64,000 nt of DNA from Anaerolinea sp. (GCA_020725865.1 DYEC01000004.1:62001-126000), one strand, 5' to 3'. Counted from the first letter of the stretch, positions 42,090 to 49,878 are shown. A program made the numbers and translations. Notes: generated by a model not told the origin, from the sequence alone.

Positions 42090-42117
42090 TTGATTTTTTT
42101 ACAAGACATGTTATATT
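42090..42117 (+). promoter_or_regulatory. Promoter of the polysaccharide deacetylase gene
   Basis: TTGATT (42090-42095), 16-bp spacer, TATATT (42112-42117), ahead of the ATG at 42214. Confidence 0.5.
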
Positions 42118-42213
42118 TGAACATATACTTTGCAAGAGGATCGAGCGGGAAATCAAAATTACCACGAACTGGCATATCACGTCATAGCAAATCCTGACAA
42201 AAGGTTACCGGTT

Positions 42214-43065
42214 ATGAAACATCCTGGAAGATTGCTGATTTATTGGGATTACGAACTCCAACGTGGGGCAGACGTATCACCCAGTGGAAGACACGATTGG
42301 GGCATAGAAGACTTTCGTCAAACAGAAAAATTACTGGAAGTACTTGATCAATATCAAGTGAAGACAACCTTTGCTGTGGTTGGATTTGCTGCGTTGGATG
42401 GGGAGCTTCCTTACCACGCGCCAGCTCAGATCCGAGAAATAGCACGGCGGGGCCACGAAGTAGCCAGCCACACCTGGATGCACGACTGGGTGCCGGGTTT
42501 AACTTATATACAATTATTGGAAACTCTTCGTAAAAGCAAAGAACAATTAGAGGTTGTTACCGGGCAGCCAGTTATTTCCTTTGCTCCTCCTTGGAACGCG
42601 CCTAGAACCTTCCTGCAAAGAACATCTATTGGGCTTTATGACCGACGCCGCAATGGACGCCCTCATACCGATATACCTACACTCTGCAGGGCACTGCGAG
42701 AAACCGGCTACCGGACCGCGCGAATCGCCTATGAACCCTTGCACCATATGCTGCTTCGCCGCTTGACCGGTAAAGCCGTAAAACTGCCAACCCAAGAAGA
42801 ATGGATAGAGGGTATTCTCTGTCTGAAGGTGAGCAGTGGAGGTTTTGCAGCTGACTCAATGACAGTAATTCGGCGAGCAGCACAGTCTGGCGGAAACGCC
42901 GTTATCTATGGCCACCCTAATACACTGGCTGGCGAAGACCACGAAAGTATTAAGTTCTTTATAACTTTTTTGGAAGCAGCATGTGATCTGCGCGAACAGG
43001 GAAAACTGGATATCATAACACCGGCGAAATTGCTTGATTTTTATTCAGGAAATGCTATATTGTAA
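42214..43065 (+). CDS. Polysaccharide deacetylase (CE4/NodB-like) family protein
   Basis: 283 residues from ATG 42214, with AAAAGG about 9 bp upstream. The longer frame adds 28 residues unlike the family. NodB-type fold: LLIYWDYELQRG (first metal-binding acidic position), DQYQVKTTFAVVGFAAL, and the HxxxH motif in GHEVASHTWMHDW, then a late VIYGHPNTL. The shape with WDYE and C-terminal elements resembles cytosolic HpPgdA/PuuE-like deacetylases rather than secreted PgdA. No signal peptide. Substrate unknown. Between a GH25 enzyme and a SIS isomerase, so an amino-sugar role is plausible. Confidence 0.85.
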   Translation: MKHPGRLLIYWDYELQRGADVSPSGRHDWGIEDFRQTEKLLEVLDQYQVKTTFAVVGFAALDGELPYHAPAQIREIARRGHEVASHTWMHDWVPGLTYIQLLETLRKSKEQLEVVTGQPVISFAPPWNAPRTFLQRTSIGLYDRRRNGRPHTDIPTLCRALRETGYRTARIAYEPLHHMLLRRLTGKAVKLPTQEEWIEGILCLKVSSGGFAADSMTVIRRAAQSGGNAVIYGHPNTLAGEDHESIKFFITFLEAACDLREQGKLDIITPAKLLDFYSGNAIL

Positions 43066-43117
43066 TTAGGGATTCACACGAACGCGGTTGATTTAATTTC
43101 TGTCTGTACTTTAATAA

Positions 43118-43156
43118 AACAGGGCAATCTGTATCTGGGGTTGCTCTGTTAGTTTT
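43118..43156 (+). terminator. Terminator after deacetylase gene
   Basis: A 10-bp stem with one G-T pair (43118-43127 with 43141-43150), followed by AGTTTT. Confidence 0.6.
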
Positions 43157-43187
43157 GATCGGTACTGGTATTCAAAAGGAGGTCGCC

Positions 43188-43379
43188 ATGATTAGGCTCA
43201 ATTTGTCATTAGAAGAGCGCGATATCCTGGCTGCAACCCTTGAGTGCTGCATTGACGACCTAAAGGATGAAATCCGCCACACCGACCGCGTCGAATATCG
43301 TGAAATGCTCAAGCATCGCCTTGAAGTTTTATCTAAAGTGCTTGAGAGTCTTCACCAAAAACTGCCCCTCGCTGAATGA
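43188..43379 (+). CDS. Small helical protein of unknown function
   Basis: 63 residues from the ATG at 43188, chosen because a near-perfect SD AAAAGGAGG sits 5 bp before it. Almost entirely amphipathic helix, rich in Glu, Leu and Arg: LSLEERDILAATLECCIDDL, then VEYREMLKHRLEVLSKVLESLHQ. No hydrophobic or signal segment. A two-helix hairpin is likely. No family recognised. The stop lies inside a GCCCCT/AGGGGC hairpin (43364-43388). Convergent with the SIS gene. Confidence 0.75.
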   Translation: MIRLNLSLEERDILAATLECCIDDLKDEIRHTDRVEYREMLKHRLEVLSKVLESLHQKLPLAE

Positions 43380-43421
43380 CCAAGGGGCGTGACCAAACTG
43401 AAGGGGTATGCTCCAGAAAGA

Positions 43422-44459
43422 TTACTCGGTCCGAGTAATTTTGTGGATACTGCGTGGTACCTCCGTGTCATATCCTTTGGTGTTTGCCAGATAATATGCA
43501 AACAACTGTGCTGGGACAATGCACACGATGGGGCTTAACCATTCAGGAATACCAACCGGCAATTGAACTGCCGATTGAGCCAATTGAATAGCTTCCTCTC
43601 GATTGGAAATTACTAATAATTCAGCGTGATGTTCAAGGCGCAGTCGCTTGAGCAACGTCAGCATATTATCAAATACCCGACCATCTGGTACTGCTGCCAT
43701 TACAGGAAATCCCTGATCTACCATTGCAATTGGCCCATGAAGGAAATCAGCCGATGAATAAGGATCGGCAACCACATAGGTCAATTCTTTCAACTTCAAC
43801 GACCACTCAAAAGCAGTGGCATAATTGTACCCACGTCCCAATACCACGCATTGTTCCATATACCGATAGCGTTCAGCAATACGGCTGATACGTTCCTCCA
43901 AAGCCAGTGTTTCGGTAACCCAGGCAGGCACTTGTTCCAGTTCCCGATGCCGATTCGTGTTCTTGTCCAAAGCCACTGATAACATAGCAATTGCCATCAG
44001 CTCTGCAGTGTATGTCTTAGTAGCAGCTACTGATAGTTCTTGTCCGGCACGAATATCCAACACAAAATCAGCGGTTTTTGCCAGAGGTGACCCGGTTGCA
44101 TTGGTTACTGCCAGTGTCAGGCATCCTTGCCGCTTTCCTTCTTCCAGCACAGCAATTATGTCCGGTGACTGACCGGATTGTGAGATACCAACAACTAATG
44201 CATCCCGCAAGTTGGGTGGTTGTTCGTACAGCGTGAAAAGTGAGGGTGTTGCTAGCGCAATAGGCAAACGATTGATCCCACCCCATAGATAATTTGCATA
44301 CCGCCCGGCGTTATCGGATGTACCGCGCGCTGCCAGAAAGACATAGTGAACATCGCTCTTTTGAATTGCCTGTGCAATTTCTCTAGCCAGTCCCATTTGC
44401 TCGGTCAACAATTGTTCCAGAATGGTTGGTTGTTCAAAGATTTCTGAACGCAGGCTCAT
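43422..44459 (-). CDS. SIS-domain sugar-phosphate isomerase/deaminase (GlmS isomerase-domain-like)
   Basis: 345 residues containing two SIS domains without the glutaminase domain of GlmS. Starts MSLRSEIFEQPTILEQLL, like the isomerase half of GlmS. ARGTSDNAGRYANYL, SQSGQSPDI and VAATKTYTAELMAI mark the first SIS. VVLGRGYNYATAFEWSLKLKELTYVVADPYSSADFLHGPIAMVDQG marks the second. Family members isomerise or deaminate amino-sugar phosphates such as glucosamine 6-phosphate. The exact substrate is not determinable. The C-terminal codons lie in a palindrome ATTACTCGG-CCGAGTAAT (43421-43439) that may act as terminator. Confidence 0.88.
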   Translation of the reverse strand: MSLRSEIFEQPTILEQLLTEQMGLAREIAQAIQKSDVHYVFLAARGTSDNAGRYANYLWGGINRLPIALATPSLFTLYEQPPNLRDALVVGISQSGQSPDIIAVLEEGKRQGCLTLAVTNATGSPLAKTADFVLDIRAGQELSVAATKTYTAELMAIAMLSVALDKNTNRHRELEQVPAWVTETLALEERISRIAERYRYMEQCVVLGRGYNYATAFEWSLKLKELTYVVADPYSSADFLHGPIAMVDQGFPVMAAVPDGRVFDNMLTLLKRLRLEHHAELLVISNREEAIQLAQSAVQLPVGIPEWLSPIVCIVPAQLFAYYLANTKGYDTEVPRSIHKITRTE

Positions 44460-44542
44460 AATTTCTCCACAATTTCACAATTATCAGAACGCCTTCAACC
44501 CGCATCACGAATTTTATAGCGGCTATCAGCTATTTTGTCCCA

Positions 44543-44571
44543 AGTATAGCCCGTTTTTTTGCCCCTGTCAT
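44543..44571 (-). promoter_or_regulatory. Promoter of the SIS gene
   Basis: On the minus strand: ATGACA (44566-44571), 17-bp spacer, TATACT (44543-44548). The leader would be about 76 nt. Confidence 0.6.
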
Positions 44572-44621
44572 CAATGTTTCATACTCGATCAAATATCCGG
44601 CTGGTTCTTTAAAAACTCTTC

Positions 44622-45326
44622 TCAATCAAACCCTAGCCGTTCCCGCTTCAACGAGACGAAACGACCTATCCCAATAACCAGATGATCCAGCACCTCAATA
44701 TCGAGTAATTTGCCCGCCTGAATCAATGCTCGCGTCAAATTAATATCTTCAGGGCTGGGCGTTGGGTCTCCGGATGGATGATTATGCACCACAATAATGG
44801 CAGCCGCATTGCGTTGAATCGCCATGCGAAACAGTTCACCAGTTCTCACAGTGGAAGCATTTAAAGAACCTGCATAAAGCTTGTCAACTGCAATTACGCG
44901 ATGGCGAGTATCTACCAGAATCACCCAAAGATGCTCTTGAGAGAATGCTGACATCTCATACTGAACAAGCGCTGCAGCGTCTTCCGGGCTTTGGATAATT
45001 GGGCGTTCGTCCGGATGCACCATCATCAGTCTTCTGCCGAGCTCAATCGCAGCTTTAATCTGTGCCGCCTTGGCTTCTCCAATACCTCGTTGTTGACATA
45101 ACTCCGAAAAAGTGGCGCGTTGCAAACCAAACAGACCACCTAATTCGCGAAGCAAACGATTCCCAACCTGGACGGCATTTTCGCCCTCTAATCCAACCCG
45201 CAACAGGATGGCTAACAATTCATCATCATTTAATGCCTGCGCGCCCAATTCTGCCAAACGTTCACGCGGTCGTTGTCTTTCTTCCAAATCGGCAATACGA
45301 TATGTGGTGGATTGTTCTCGTGCCAT
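44622..45326 (-). CDS. radC: RadC family JAMM-domain protein
   Basis: 234 residues from the ATG at 45326. The reading one codon further begins with TTG and is less likely. N-terminal HhH region RPRERLAELGAQALNDDELLAILLRVG and FSELCQQRGIGEAKAAQIKAAIELGRR, then the MPN/JAMM metal site in IIVVHNHPSGDPTPSPEDINLT, fully intact. Once tied to DNA repair, but its true role is unsettled. A perfect TATAAT on the minus strand (45397-45402) lies upstream, with a weak -35 at 15 bp spacing. Confidence 0.95.
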   Translation of the reverse strand: MAREQSTTYRIADLEERQRPRERLAELGAQALNDDELLAILLRVGLEGENAVQVGNRLLRELGGLFGLQRATFSELCQQRGIGEAKAAQIKAAIELGRRLMMVHPDERPIIQSPEDAAALVQYEMSAFSQEHLWVILVDTRHRVIAVDKLYAGSLNASTVRTGELFRMAIQRNAAAIIVVHNHPSGDPTPSPEDINLTRALIQAGKLLDIEVLDHLVIGIGRFVSLKRERLGFD

Positions 45327-45538
45327 CAAAACCCCTCGTTTTTATGTTTTCAGGAATAAGGGATAATCATCTTGTGCTTAAAATTTTATCTATTTGATTA
45401 TACCCGCGCCGATTCTTTGTCAGTATCCTCCTGGAAACTAATTTTCAAATTCTTCCGTTATATCAGAGATCTTTATGTCGTCCCAGCTTTTTATAAACTC
45501 ACCGAGAATCTAAATACACTCGATGAATTAAAAAACTA

Positions 45539-45567
45539 TTGCCTATTTAATTGATCACAGGTATAAT
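45539..45567 (+). promoter_or_regulatory. Promoter of tRNA-Val, probably also of the T-box-thrS transcript
   Basis: TTGCCT (45539-45544), exact 17-bp spacer, TATAAT (45562-45567). The start point would be near 45574, six bases before the tRNA. No other good promoter is seen before the T-box leader. Confidence 0.75.
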
Positions 45568-45579
45568 AAAAAACAACCC

Positions 45580-45653
45580 GGGCGGTTAGCTCAGTTGGTT
45601 AGAGCGTTGCGTTGACATCGCAAAGGCCGTAGGTTCGAGTCCTATACCGCCCA
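45580..45653 (+). tRNA. tRNA-Val (anticodon GAC)
   Basis: A 74-nt cloverleaf. The acceptor stem GGGCGGT/ACCGCCC is perfect, D stem GCTC/GAGC, anticodon stem TTGCG/CGCAA with loop TTGACAT (anticodon GAC at 45614-45616, reads GUC/GUU Val codons), T stem GTAGG/CCTAT with loop TTCGAGT. The discriminator base is A. CCA is not encoded (next bases CTT). Confidence 0.95.
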
Positions 45654-45660
45654 CTTTAAA

Positions 45661-45914
45661 AACGCGAGGACCAGGACGAGTAACCGACTTGTATTCCGAC
45701 AGAGAGAGGGAATGGTACGTTGAGAGTTCCCTTCGGCAATCGGGCGGTGAAAACCACCTGCGAGCGTAACCCTGAACAGGGTATTTACCCTTAGTATGGG
45801 AAACGGTTGACCCCGTTATCAGTCACAGGAGATGACCTACCTATTGGATGGGTCAAACTGGGTGGAACCGCGTGAGCGTACCTCTCGCCCCAGATGGCGA
45901 GAGGTAATTGGTTT
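45661..45914 (+). promoter_or_regulatory. Threonine T-box leader of thrS
   Basis: A tRNA-sensing leader. Stem I shows the AGAGAG motif (about 45701) and a specifier loop GAAAACCA with Thr codon ACC at 45753-45755. The T-box sequence AACTGGGTGGAACCGCG occupies 45856-45872. The terminator is a perfect 11-bp stem (45879-45889 with 45896-45906) followed by a weak T stretch. Uncharged tRNA-Thr would stabilise the antiterminator and allow thrS expression. It starts only 7 nt after tRNA-Val. Confidence 0.93.
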
Positions 45915-45963
45915 AAAAGGCATCATTGGTTATTAGGAATGGAACTTTCTTTTGGAGGCACAC

Positions 45964-47742
45964 ATGAGTAAAGAAAGGTATGAGGATACCAAACTGTTTC
46001 GTATGCGGCACTCTGCTGCGCATGTTATGGCGCAGGCAGTACTGGAAAAATTTCCGGATGCCAAATATGCGATCGGCCCCGCTATTGACGATGGGTTTTA
46101 TTATGATTTTGACCTGCCGCGCCCTTTGACACCGGAGGACCTAGAACAAATTGAAGCGCGGATGCGCTCGATCATTCGTGAGAATCATCCCTTTGTGCGG
46201 CGCGAAATTTCTGCGGACGAAGCGCGGCAGATTTTCAAAGATCAACCCTATAAATTGGAGTTGATAGAGGGTCTGGAACAGGGTGGCTTTGATGAGCATG
46301 GAGAACCACTGGCGGAGAAACCGGTGATCTCGATTTATACGCATGCCTCATTCACCGATCTCTGCCGGGGTCCTCATGTCGAGCGCACAGGCGAGATTAA
46401 CCCGGATGCCATCAAGCTGATGTCGGTGGCTGGCGCATATTGGCGTGGCGATGAACATCGCCCTATGTTGCAGAGAATTTATGGCACAGTCTGGTATACG
46501 TCTGAAGAGCTTCAGCAGTACTTATGGAAACTGGAAGAGGCGCGCAAACGCGACCATCGAAAGATTGGCAAGGAATTGGATTTATTTAGCGTTAATGATG
46601 AAGTTGGTCCCGGCTTGATCCTCTGGCATCCAAAGGGAGCTAAAGTTCGCAAGATCATTGAAGACTTTTGGATGAATGAACACGAACGTTCAGGTTATGA
46701 GTTCGTTTTTACGCCTCATATCGGACGGGCAGCGTTGTGGGAAACAAGCGGACATCTGGGTTTTTACAAGGAAAGCATGTACGCACCTGTGGATATAGAA
46801 GGTCAACAATATTATTTGAAGCCAATGAATTGCCCCTTCCACATCCACATTTATAAAAGCCAAATCCGTTCCTATCGAGATTTACCAATGCGTTTGGCTG
46901 AAAAAGGCACAGTTTATCGTTATGAGCGTTCCGGGGTGCTTCATGGATTGTTTCGCGTGCGTGGGTTTACTCAGGATGATGCTCATCACTTTTGCCGGGA
47001 AGATCAGATGCCGGAAGAGATTGATTTTGTCCTGGATTTCAGCTTGCATATTTTACATTCCTTTGGTTTTCAGGATATTAAAGCATATCTCAGTACCCGG
47101 CCGGAGAAAGCAGATGGCGAAGTAGCACGCTGGAATGCTGCAGAAGCTGCACTGGAAAACTCACTCAAGCGATCTGGGGTGCCCTACGAGGTGGATGCTG
47201 GTGGCGGCGCTTTTTATGGCCCGAAGATTGATCTTAAGGTGAATGATGCGATTGGACGTGAATGGCAGTTATCCACTATTCAGTTTGATTTCAACCTGCC
47301 AGAACGTTTCGATCTGACCTATATCGGTGAAGACGGACAACCGCATCGTCCTTATATGATTCACCGCGCGCTGTTAGGAAGTATGGAGCGTTTCTTTGGC
47401 GTTTTGATTGAACATTATGCCGGTGCTTTTCCCGTCTGGTTAATGCCGATTCAGGTGGTACTGATCCCAATCGCCGATCGTCACGTCGCATATGCTCAAA
47501 AAGTTGCTTCAGAGTTAAAGCTGGCAGGTCTGCGTGTCCGCGTTGATGACCGCGCGGAACGCATGAATGCAAAGATTCGAGATGCGCAGAATCAAAAGAT
47601 CCCCTATATGCTTGTAGTCGGTGACAAGGAAATGGAAAGCGGTCAGGTAGCTTTGCGACTACGCAGCGGTGAAAACCCGGGACCGATACCAATCGCTACT
47701 TTCCTAGAACGGGCAAAGAAAGAGATTGAAGAAAAAATTTGA
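45964..47742 (+). CDS. thrS: Threonyl-tRNA synthetase lacking the N-terminal TGS domain
   Basis: 592 residues from the ATG at 45964, with GGAGG 5-7 bp before it. The TTG frame start at 45952 overlaps that SD. Class II synthetase charging tRNA-Thr. It begins directly with the editing (N2) domain, MRHSAAHVMAQAV with the HxxxH pair, AIGPAIDDGFYYDFDL and LCRGPHV. The catalytic core follows: PMNCPFHIHIYKSQIRSYRDLPMRLAEKGTVYRYERSGVLHGLFRVRGFTQDDAHHFC, then DLKVNDAIGREWQLSTIQFDFNLPERF, with the anticodon domain at the end. The usual 60-residue TGS domain is absent. Confidence 0.97.
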   Translation: MSKERYEDTKLFRMRHSAAHVMAQAVLEKFPDAKYAIGPAIDDGFYYDFDLPRPLTPEDLEQIEARMRSIIRENHPFVRREISADEARQIFKDQPYKLELIEGLEQGGFDEHGEPLAEKPVISIYTHASFTDLCRGPHVERTGEINPDAIKLMSVAGAYWRGDEHRPMLQRIYGTVWYTSEELQQYLWKLEEARKRDHRKIGKELDLFSVNDEVGPGLILWHPKGAKVRKIIEDFWMNEHERSGYEFVFTPHIGRAALWETSGHLGFYKESMYAPVDIEGQQYYLKPMNCPFHIHIYKSQIRSYRDLPMRLAEKGTVYRYERSGVLHGLFRVRGFTQDDAHHFCREDQMPEEIDFVLDFSLHILHSFGFQDIKAYLSTRPEKADGEVARWNAAEAALENSLKRSGVPYEVDAGGGAFYGPKIDLKVNDAIGREWQLSTIQFDFNLPERFDLTYIGEDGQPHRPYMIHRALLGSMERFFGVLIEHYAGAFPVWLMPIQVVLIPIADRHVAYAQKVASELKLAGLRVRVDDRAERMNAKIRDAQNQKIPYMLVVGDKEMESGQVALRLRSGENPGPIPIATFLERAKKEIEEKI

Positions 47743-47761
47743 TAGAAATGTGCTCTGGCAA

Positions 47762-47791
47762 TTGACGAAATGCCAGAGTGTGTGGTATATT
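47762..47791 (+). promoter_or_regulatory. Promoter of infC-rpmI-rplT
   Basis: TTGACG (47762-47767), 18-bp spacer, TATATT (47786-47791). A CTCTGGCA/TGCCAGAG hairpin (47753-47778) overlaps the -35 and might also end thrS transcripts, though no T-run follows. Confidence 0.6.
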
Positions 47792-47860
47792 CGGCTACTG
47801 AAGTCCGTCAAACTACGGGCTTATTGAGTTATTCGTTTGAATTGTTGAAAGGAGAAGATT

Positions 47861-48433
47861 ATCAGCACACTCAACTTTCGGGTAAATGAATCCATTCGAG
47901 TGCCACAAGTTCGTTTAATTGGCGCTGACGGTGGAAATCTGGGTGTTGTGGATATCAAAGAGGCGCTGCGTATTGCTCGCGAGGCAGATTTGGATCTGGT
48001 GGAAGTTGCTCCAAACTCAGACCCTCCAGTTTGCCGGGTGATGGATTTCGGGAAGTTCCTGTACGAACGCACAAAGAAGGAACGCGAGGCGCGTAAAGCC
48101 CAGACAAAAATTGAGATCAAAGAGGTGCGTCTGCGCCCCAAAACCAATGAGCACCACCGTTCTTTTAAAATTCGAGATGCTCGACGCTGGATACAGGAAG
48201 GGATGAAGGTCAAAGTGAGTATTCGCTTCCGCGGACGCGAAATCACCTATCCTGAACTGGCGTTGGAAGACTTGAAGGAAATCGCCGAAGAGTTGTCCGA
48301 TATAGCAGTCATTGAGCAGGCGCCAAACATGGAAGGAAGAATGATGTTTATGATGCTGGCGCCCATCCCGAAAGGTAAAAAAGCTGTAACGGTGAAAGAG
48401 CAACCCGAGGCGGCTTCGACCCAGAGTGTCTGA
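47861..48433 (+). CDS. infC: Translation initiation factor IF-3, non-AUG start
   Basis: 190 residues if started at ATC 47861. IF-3 keeps 30S and 50S apart and proofreads the start codon. The conserved N-terminus (NFRVNESIRVPQVRLIGADGGNLGVV) begins well before the first GTG at 47900, and no ATG, GTG or TTG is available. AAAGGAG (47848-47854) sits 6 nt before ATC and 3 nt before ATT (47858), so AUC, or AUU, is the likely start. Downstream: EADLDLVEVAPNSDPPVCRVMDFGKFLYE, IKEVRLRPKTNEHHRSFKIRDARRWIQEGMKVKVSIRFRGRE. Rare start codons let IF-3 repress its own mRNA in other bacteria. Confidence 0.9.
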   Translation: MSTLNFRVNESIRVPQVRLIGADGGNLGVVDIKEALRIAREADLDLVEVAPNSDPPVCRVMDFGKFLYERTKKEREARKAQTKIEIKEVRLRPKTNEHHRSFKIRDARRWIQEGMKVKVSIRFRGREITYPELALEDLKEIAEELSDIAVIEQAPNMEGRMMFMMLAPIPKGKKAVTVKEQPEAASTQSV

Positions 48434-48447
48434 GCCTATCTTCGCAA

Positions 48448-48504
48448 CAAACAGGTTCGTCAAAACTTGCGGCCTGTTTGAAGAACAGACCGCAAAAATT
48501 TTTG
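48448..48504 (+). promoter_or_regulatory. Attenuator-like switch before rpmI, candidate L20-responsive element
   Basis: Two exclusive structures share the strand CCTGTTT. Form one is a terminator-like hairpin: TTGCGG (48467-48472) with CCGCAA (48490-48495) and inner CTGTT/AACAG, followed by AAATTTTTG. Form two pairs CAAACAGG (48448-48455) with CCTGTTTG (48473-48480), which breaks the first. Located between infC and rpmI, where L20 autoregulates in E. coli. The ligand here is inferred, not shown. Confidence 0.6.
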
Positions 48505-48522
48505 TAAAGAGGAGTTTTCGCT

Positions 48523-48753
48523 GTGCCACGGAAGCAAAAAGCAGGAAAATTTAAACTCAAAACCCATAAGGCAACCTCTAAACGGTTTCGCCTTTCGGGT
48601 AGTGGAGTCTTATTGCGCACGAAAGGCGGTAAGAGCCATCTACGCCGTCGCACCGCAAAGCGCACCAAGGCTCTATTCACCGAGATGATCCCCGTTGAGG
48701 GAGAAAAGATCATCAAACGTGTCAAACGCCTTGCTCCCCATATGGGGGACTGA
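48523..48753 (+). CDS. rpmI: 50S ribosomal protein L35
   Basis: 76 residues beginning at GTG 48523 with GAGGAG 9 bp upstream. Very basic. MPRKQKAGKFKLKTHKATSKRFRLSGSGVLLRTKGGKSHLRRRTAKRTKAL is the L35 pattern. Slightly longer than the usual 65 residues owing to a C-terminal KIIKRVKRLAPHMGD. Second gene of infC-rpmI-rplT, expression probably gated by the preceding switch. Confidence 0.96.
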   Translation: MPRKQKAGKFKLKTHKATSKRFRLSGSGVLLRTKGGKSHLRRRTAKRTKALFTEMIPVEGEKIIKRVKRLAPHMGD

Positions 48754-48847
48754 GGCTCGTCGTTTATCCAGATTAGTGCGGCTGCTGGGTGTTTGCAACG
48801 GGTGAGTTTTTCACCGACGCCCTGGGGTTCGCAAAGGAGTAAAAAAT

Positions 48848-49198
48848 ATGGCTCGTGTTAAAGGAGGACCGCGAGGTCACCTGCGTCACAAAAAAGTTTT
48901 GAAGTTTACCAAAGGTCAACGCGGTAGTAAGCATTTGCTCTTTCGGCGCGCCAATGAGGCGATGCTGAAAAGCCTCTGGTATGCTTACCGTGACCGCCGC
49001 ACGCGCAAGCGCGATTTGCGCCGCTTATGGATTGCCCGTATTAATGCTGCAGCCCGGCTGAACGACATCAGCTATAGCCGGCTGATTCATGCCATGAAGA
49101 AGGCGAATATCCAGTTAAATCGCAAGGTGCTTGCTGATTTGGCGGTTCGTGATCCACAGGCTTTTGCTGCCGTAGTCGCTAAAGCGAAAGCCGCCTGA
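48848..49198 (+). CDS. rplT: 50S ribosomal protein L20
   Basis: 116 residues. Binds 23S rRNA early in 50S assembly and represses its operon in other bacteria. [106 protein letters not shown] is diagnostic across its whole length. AAAGGAG precedes the ATG. The 94 bp before it can also fold (GGTGA/TCACC), but I assign no function. Confidence 0.97.
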   Translation: MARVKGGPRGHLRHKKVLKFTKGQRGSKHLLFRRANEAMLKSLWYAYRDRRTRKRDLRRLWIARINAAARLNDISYSRLIHAMKKANIQLNRKVLADLAVRDPQAFAAVVAKAKAA

Positions 49199-49222
49199 AA
49201 TTATTTCGGACGGTTGACTCCC

Positions 49223-49258
49223 TGGGATGGCTGAAAAGTCCATCCCATTTCCTTTTAA
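49223..49258 (+). terminator. Terminator of infC-rpmI-rplT
   Basis: An 8-bp stem TGGGATGG/CCATCCCA (49223-49230 with 49240-49247) followed by TTTCCTTTT. Confidence 0.85.
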
Positions 49259-49278
49259 TTTGCGCTAGAATATGTGAT

Positions 49279-49878
49279 ATGAATGTCGTCAAGAAGTACT
49301 ATGAATTCTCACCGTTTCATAGGTTGGAAATTGTACATGGTGACCTCACCGAAGAGTCCGTAGATGCAATTGTCAATGCAGCCAATTCTCATCTTGCGCA
49401 TGGAGCAGGAGTAGCTGGGGCGATTGTTCGGCGTGGAGGCATTCAAATTCAACGTGAAAGCGATGAATGGGTACGGCGGTATGGACCGGTTTCCCATGCT
49501 GAACCAGCTTATACTTCTGGTGGAAACCTTCCCTGTCGTTTTGTGATCCACGCGGTTGGACCAATCTGGGGAGAGGGGGACGAAGATCGAAAACTTGCTG
49601 CTGCTATTTCCGGCAGTTTGCATCTAGCAGACCGGCTTGGGGTAACTTCACTTGCTTTTCCACCAATTTCTACAGGCATCTTTGGTTTTCCAAAGGAGCG
49701 TGCGGCGCTGATTTTCTATAACACAATCCAGAAATATTTTGCTGAACATCCTGCTACAATCCTAAGACTTGTCCGGTTATGCATTATTGATGTTCCGACT
49801 CTTGAAGTCTTCCTAAACGAATTCATTGACTGGAAGAAAAGTCTCCCTGCTAATGATTACATCCATAAGGAATCCTAG
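49279..49878 (+). CDS. Macro-domain (ADP-ribose-binding) protein
   Basis: 199 residues, a single macro domain. Macro domains bind ADP-ribose or its derivatives, and some remove ADP-ribose from proteins or deacetylate O-acetyl-ADP-ribose. LEIVHGDLTEESVDAIVNAANSHLAHGAGVAGAIVRRGG holds the Asp and Asn of the adenine/ribose pocket. VSHAEPAYTSGGNLPCRFVIHAVGPIWG and LAFPPISTGIFGFPKERAA form the phosphate loop. A TAGAAT at 49265-49270 could be its -10. Overlaps the SpoU gene by 26 bp. Confidence 0.93.
   Translation: MNVVKKYYEFSPFHRLEIVHGDLTEESVDAIVNAANSHLAHGAGVAGAIVRRGGIQIQRESDEWVRRYGPVSHAEPAYTSGGNLPCRFVIHAVGPIWGEGDEDRKLAAAISGSLHLADRLGVTSLAFPPISTGIFGFPKERAALIFYNTIQKYFAEHPATILRLVRLCIIDVPTLEVFLNEFIDWKKSLPANDYIHKES

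Noticed and set aside
45372-45554. 60-residue plus-strand frame before tRNA-Val
   Set aside because: A/T-rich, no SD, and it runs through the tRNA promoter.
45612-45648. TTGACA in the tRNA-Val anticodon region with TATACC downstream as a promoter for the T-box
   Set aside because: The spacer is 25 bp, far too long. The sequence is dictated by the tRNA.
47900-48433. GTG 47900 as the infC start
   Set aside because: It would delete the conserved NFRVNESIR segment and has no SD at proper distance.
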